From UBA1413 sp964567485 (GTDB lineage: Bacteria; Bacteroidota; Bacteroidia; Bacteroidales; Prolixibacteraceae), in NCBI GenBank assembly GCA_964567485.1, contig CAZMMX010000032.1, positions 1 to 34,629 of the forward strand: a stretch of DNA of 34,629 nucleotides, given 5' to 3'. Position numbers and translations under genes: made by a program. Positions 31,291 to 34,629 of the stretch are shown here, piece by piece; position 1 is the first letter of the stretch, and each line of letters opens with the position of its first letter. Below the pieces are notes generated by a model that was not told the origin of the DNA, made no database searches, and was given only the letters and a program-made list of their open reading frames with translations.

Positions 31291-32758
31291 CAAGAAAAGT
31301 GTGCATGTGTTCAGCGGCGCGGCGGCCGTCGCCCATGGCGAGGATGACGGTGGCGCCACCGCGGACGATATCTCCTCCGGCGAACATGCCGGGGATGGAG
31401 GATTCCATTTTTTCCTCGTCGACGATGATGGTTCCCCAGCGGGAGACTTGGAGTCCGGGCAGGCAGGAGGGTACCAGCGGGTTGGGGGAGACGCCCACGG
31501 CGACGATGACCAGGTCGACGTCGAGGTCAAATTCGGAATCTTCGAGGATCATGGGGCGGCGGCGTCCTGAGGTGTCGGGTTCTCCGAGGCCCATGCGGAC
31601 CACCCGCATGCGGTTGACGCGTCCGTTTTTGTCGGCGAAGTATTCCACGGGATTGCAGAGGGTCATGAATTCCACGCCTTCTTCTTTGGCATGTTTGACC
31701 TCTTCGACGCGGGCGGGCATTTCGACTTCTGAGCGGCGGTAGATGATTGTGGCCCTTTCGGCGCCCAGGCGGAGGGCGGTACGCACCGAGTCCATGGCGG
31801 TGTTTCCGCCGCCGATGACGGCCACGTTTTTCCCCCGCAAAACCGGTGTGTCGGAATTTTCGGCATTGGCGCCCATCAGATTTACGCGGGTGAGGTATTC
31901 GTTGGAGGAGAGGATGCCGTTGTAGTTTTCCCCGGGGATCTCCATGAATCGGGGCAGTCCGGCCCCACTTCCGATGAAGAATCCCTGGAATCCCTCCTCT
32001 GTGAGATCGTCGAAGGAAGCTGTGCGGCCGACGATGAAGTTGGTCACGAATTGGACCCCCATTTTGCGGAGGTTTTCGAGTTCGAAGTCGACGATGGCAT
32101 TGGGGAGCCTGAATTCGGGGATGCCGTATTTGAGGACTCCGCCGATTTCGTGGAGGGCTTCGAAGACGGTGACGTCGTAGCCATATTTGGCCATGTCGCC
32201 GGCAAAGGCGAGGGCGGAGGGTCCGGAGCCCACGGTAGCCACCTTGATGCCATTGGGTGGGAGGATTTGCGGGATGTTGCAGCTTCCCGACTCCCTTTCG
32301 AAGTCGGCGGCGAACCGTTCGAGATGGCCGATGGCCACAGAGGGTTTGTTCAGTTTTTCAAGGTAGAAGCAGCGTGATTCGCACTGTTTTTCCTGGGGGC
32401 ATACCCTTCCGCATACGGCGGGAAGGGCGTTGGTCTCCTTCAGGGTAGAGGCTGCACTGAGGATGTCGCCGCTTTCGATGTATTTGATGAATTTGGGGAT
32501 GTTGATGCTTACGGGGCATCCCTCGATGCAGGTGGGAGTGACGCAGTCCATGCAGCGTGTGGCTTCCAGGGAGGCCTGTGCCATGGTGAGGCCCCGGTTG
32601 ACTTCCCGGTCCTGGTGTTTGACCCTGATTTCAGGTTCCAGTTCGGGCATGTGTACCCGCTCAATGGCGATACGTTCCTTATTTCTTGTTTTGGCGCGCA
32701 GGGTTTCGCGCCATTCGGCGCTTCTCTCTTTTTTCAGTATTTCAGGGTCGATACTCAT
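31268..32758 (-). CDS. NfnB/GltD-like NADPH-dependent FAD/Fe-S oxidoreductase subunit
   Basis: 496 residues of the glutamate-synthase small-subunit family. The N-terminal domain has two [4Fe-4S] cysteine sets, C69-C72-C77-C81 and C116-C120-C126-C130. FAD binding follows at VGSGPSALAFAGD, and NADPH binding at VAVIGGGNTAMDSV. With the PyrK-like subunit encoded upstream, this is the arrangement of NfnAB (NADH-dependent ferredoxin:NADP+ oxidoreductase), an electron-bifurcating transhydrogenase. A free-standing GltD role is less likely, because no large glutamate synthase subunit is nearby. Its last residues (TKRLRD) are encoded by the octamer repeat. Confidence 0.87.
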   Translation of the reverse strand: MSIDPEILKKERSAEWRETLRAKTRNKERIAIERVHMPELEPEIRVKHQDREVNRGLTMAQASLEATRCMDCVTPTCIEGCPVSINIPKFIKYIESGDILSAASTLKETNALPAVCGRVCPQEKQCESRCFYLEKLNKPSVAIGHLERFAADFERESGSCNIPQILPPNGIKVATVGSGPSALAFAGDMAKYGYDVTVFEALHEIGGVLKYGIPEFRLPNAIVDFELENLRKMGVQFVTNFIVGRTASFDDLTEEGFQGFFIGSGAGLPRFMEIPGENYNGILSSNEYLTRVNLMGANAENSDTPVLRGKNVAVIGGGNTAMDSVRTALRLGAERATIIYRRSEVEMPARVEEVKHAKEEGVEFMTLCNPVEYFADKNGRVNRMRVVRMGLGEPDTSGRRRPMILEDSEFDLDVDLVIVAVGVSPNPLVPSCLPGLQVSRWGTIIVDEEKMESSIPGMFAGGDIVRGGATVILAMGDGRRAAEHMHTFLGTKRLRD

Positions 32759-32829
32759 CTTTTCCGATATTGAAATGTAACCTTGGGGATGTATGGCACA
32801 GCAAGTTCAGGTGTTCAGATGGAGGCAAG

Positions 32830-33660
32830 TCAGTGGTTGCATTTGTGATGGTAATGGTCAAAGGCTTCTTTTTCCTCATTGCGATAGCCTCCCAGGCGCA
32901 TCAGCATCTCGTCGAAGTCGACCTGGTGGGCGTCGAATTCGGGGCCGTCGACGCAGGTAAAGCGTGTTTTTCCGCCCACGGAGACCCTGCAGGCCCCGCA
33001 CATGCCGGTGCCGTCGACCATGATGGTGTTGAGGCTGGCCAGGGTGGGGATGTTGTACTTTTTGGTGAGGAGGGAGGCGAATTTCATCATGATGGCTGGG
33101 CCGATGACGATGCATTCGTCCACTTTTTCGCGCAGGATGACCTCCTCCATGCCGGTGGTGACCAGTCCCTGGCGGCCATGAGAGCCGTCGTCGGTCATGA
33201 CGATGACCTCGTCGGACCATTCTCTGATCTGCTCTTCGAGGATAATGAGGTCTTTGCTGCGTGCTGCGATGACGGAGATCACGCGGTTTCCGGCTTTTTT
33301 GAAGGCTTCGACGATGGGAAGCATGGGGGCAATGCCCACGCCTCCTCCGGCAGCCAGGATGGTTCCCTTTTTTTCAATGTGGGTGGCCTGTCCCAGGGGA
33401 CCTACCAGGTCGGTAATGGCGTCGCCGGGCTCCAGGGCTGCCAGTTTGGATGAACTCACGCCGACCGTCTGGACTACCAGGGTGATGGTTCCCTTTTCGG
33501 GGTCGGCACCGGCGATGGTGAGCGGAAAGCGTTCCCCCTTTTCCCCCACCCTGAGGATCACGAAATTTCCCGCTTTCCGGGAGCGGGCGATCTGCGGGGC
33601 CTCCACCACGATCTTCACCACCTTTTCTGAGAAGTATTCTTTTTCAACAATTTTGTTCAT
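32830..33660 (-). CDS. NfnA/PyrK-like FAD and [2Fe-2S] oxidoreductase subunit
   Basis: 276 residues: a ferredoxin-reductase-type FAD domain (RSRKAGNFVILRVGEKGERF split, about 27-47), an NAD(H)-binding domain (AAGGGVGIAPML, 103-114), and a C-terminal [2Fe-2S] site formed by Asp216, Cys221, Cys224 and Cys236. One Asp with three Cys is the ligand set described for NfnA-type subunits, whereas PyrK uses four Cys. With nfnB 71 bp downstream it forms NfnAB. A -7 box lies 86 bp upstream of the ATG. Confidence 0.88.
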   Translation of the reverse strand: MNKIVEKEYFSEKVVKIVVEAPQIARSRKAGNFVILRVGEKGERFPLTIAGADPEKGTITLVVQTVGVSSSKLAALEPGDAITDLVGPLGQATHIEKKGTILAAGGGVGIAPMLPIVEAFKKAGNRVISVIAARSKDLIILEEQIREWSDEVIVMTDDGSHGRQGLVTTGMEEVILREKVDECIVIGPAIMMKFASLLTKKYNIPTLASLNTIMVDGTGMCGACRVSVGGKTRFTCVDGPEFDAHQVDFDEMLMRLGGYRNEEKEAFDHYHHKCNH

Positions 33661-33745
33661 GTATAGTCTGATAATGATGCCTTATTCAGATATGTTGTCA
33701 TTAAGTCAGTACCTGGTTCGACTCTTAGGTCTGACTAAAACCCTC

Positions 33746-33753
33746 CAAAAATA
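33746..33753 (-). promoter_or_regulatory. Candidate -7 box for nfnAB
   Basis: On the minus strand it reads TATTTTTG, an exact TAnnTTTG match, 86 bases before the nfnA ATG. No convincing -33 box. Confidence 0.4.
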
Positions 33754-33860
33754 CACAAATCCCTCTTTCCGGCGCATGGCACTTCAGGATTGACGGGTAT
33801 ATTTTCCATGAGCACGTATAAATCAGCTTGTTTACCAGTCATTTAATCCGTCCTTCTTGC

Positions 33861-34125
33861 ATTCCGGCGAGTGCATTTCCCGCCGGCTCTGTCGTGGATT
33901 AGCGAACAAGAAACTGAAGAATGCCTTGGCGGAATCGGATTCCTCGCCGGCTCTGCCGCGAGTAGTTTCAATTCCGGCGAGCGCATAGGCCCGATCAGTT
34001 CACCTTGTCGTGTCAATACTTACCGAATATTCTCTGCTCAAGGGTTAGGCGGTTCTGATGATTGTCGAACTCATCCCGATGAACCGGGCTTCGTTTCCCC
34101 GCCGGCACTGTCGCGGGGAACTTCA
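33861..34125. repeat. Cluster of GC-rich hairpin repeats in intergenic region
   Basis: The 506 bp between the nfnA start and the hydrolase end hold no convincing gene. A 75-bp element at 33861-33935 matches the one at 22128. The opening motif ATTCCGGCGAG recurs at 33971. The core GCCGGCTCTG occurs at 33882 and 33946, and as GCCGGCACTG at 34101. The bases flanking the core can pair in two cores here, with different sequence: CTCGC/GCGAG around the core at 33946 and TTCCCCGC/GCGGGGAA (34095-34102 with 34113-34120) around that at 34101. This suggests a structured repeat family. 33661-33860 shows only the nfnA promoter region. Confidence 0.6.
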
Positions 34126-34166
34126 ATTAGTTTAGTGCAAAGCCGGTTGATGAGTCCGGGCATTGT

Positions 34167-34629
34167 TCACCTGGACAGGACCTTGTCCAGAAATTCAGAA
34201 ACGACATCCACCACTTCCGGGAACCAGGGGTGGAAGAGCCAGAAGGTATGTGGAGTATCGGGGATGGTGTGCACTTGGTTGAAGATGCCCAGGGAGTCGA
34301 GCTTGCCCATAAAATCTTCGCGGCCGGCGTGGAACCGGGGCTGTGCGGAGTTGAGAAACAGAAACGGTGCTGTTCCGGCGTGGATGTGAGAGAGGGGGGA
34401 TGCCTCGATCCAGAGGTCCCGTTTTTGGGTGGCGTTACCCCCGAACCAGAGAGTGGCGGCAGAGGGTTTTCCGGGACGGTCGGCACCTTCACCCGATTCG
34501 GGATGGATGAAAGCCAGAATGCCGTCGATATCCACGACGGCTTGAACCTTTCCGTCAACCCTTTTCAGTTTTCTGGGGTGAAAGAGTTTCTTTGAATCGT
34601 TTACCGATCCCACCAGGGCTGCCAGTTGT
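34167..34629 (-). CDS. Alpha/beta hydrolase family esterase, C-terminal part (5' end outside window)
   Basis: The frame is open to the right edge, giving 153 residues that begin QLAALVGSVND, the segment that normally follows the GxSAGG nucleophile elbow. The nucleophile itself is therefore just outside the window. The visible part has the acid-residue region FLFLNSAQPRFHAGREDF and the catalytic His region DTPHTFWLFHPWF. This matches esterase/lipase-type hydrolases often found with carbohydrate-degrading genes in Bacteroidota. The substrate is not known. A GTG at 34613 is only an internal codon. Confidence 0.8.
   Translation of the reverse strand, partial: QLAALVGSVNDSKKLFHPRKLKRVDGKVQAVVDIDGILAFIHPESGEGADRPGKPSAATLWFGGNATQKRDLWIEASPLSHIHAGTAPFLFLNSAQPRFHAGREDFMGKLDSLGIFNQVHTIPDTPHTFWLFHPWFPEVVDVVSEFLDKVLSR

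Noticed and set aside
33871..34389. Plus-strand open frame across the repeat region
   Set aside because: It runs through repeated GC-rich hairpins and then antisense through the hydrolase gene, with no domain or start signal.

Overview
The window looks like a scaffold from a Bacteroidota genome, probably a Bacteroidales-like lineage assembled from a metagenome. The evidence is gliding/T9SS genes (gldD, gldE), a secreted protein with a C-terminal T9SS type A sorting domain, a TonB-dependent receptor with an N-terminal carboxypeptidase-regulatory-like domain, TAnnTTTG-type -7 promoter boxes and few Shine-Dalgarno sequences. NfnAB and arginine deiminase would suit an anaerobic or fermentative life style, but the exact taxon cannot be read from this sequence alone. 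Two runs of exactly 100 N mark scaffold joins. One of them is an assembly artefact: the same 55 bp flank it on both sides.

Layout. 1-6.6 kb: the end of an unknown membrane protein, then a minus-strand row mutY-ssb-gldE-gldD-PPTase-zwf-pgl (DNA repair, ssDNA binding, gliding/T9SS accessory proteins, phosphopantetheinyl transfer, oxidative pentose phosphate entry). 6.7-10.9 kb: plus-strand HU, a 30-residue AURKAIP1/COX24-like basic protein, RNase G/E and DsbD. 11-13.4 kb: a SpoU/TrmH methyltransferase and an arginine deiminase broken by a gap (minus), then the tail of an unknown protein and ThpR (plus). 13.5-24.8 kb: the most interesting block. It holds a TonB-dependent receptor, a T9SS-exported beta-helix protein, a YwqK/MORN-like secreted protein, a 122-residue secreted carboxypeptidase-regulatory-like protein, a beta-helix lipoprotein paralogous to the T9SS one, a porin, and an OmpR/PhoB-type regulator with its PhoR-like kinase. 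24.8-30 kb: tilS, pepT and a conserved unknown (minus), then an ECF sigma factor, a membrane anti-sigma-like protein and a DUF4252 protein (plus). 30-33.7 kb: nfnA-nfnB and a dihydroorotate-dehydrogenase-like protein (minus). 33.7-34.6 kb: a repeat-rich intergenic stretch and the end of an alpha/beta hydrolase.

Main observation. Three intergenic sites in the 13.5-24.8 kb block carry the same architecture: three direct repeats of a TGTAAC-like hexamer at exactly 11-bp spacing, the last always TGTAAC, followed 16 bp after its first base by a TAnnTTTG-like -7 box. They lie upstream of the TonB receptor, of the 122-residue protein, and between the porin operon and the phoB-like gene. This is the geometry expected of a PhoB/OmpR-family operator (E. 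coli Pho boxes are 11-bp direct repeats replacing the -35). It suggests that the regulator encoded here controls itself and a surface uptake system made of receptor, secreted and lipid-anchored beta-helix proteins and porin. Phosphate is the natural guess for the signal, but that is inference.

Other structure worth noting: a 20-unit octamer array that forms the last codons of nfnB; a family of GC-rich hairpin repeats in the phoB leader and before nfnA; in-frame 24-bp repeats in the anti-sigma gene; and loss of the usual catalytic loop in the dihydroorotate-dehydrogenase-like protein.
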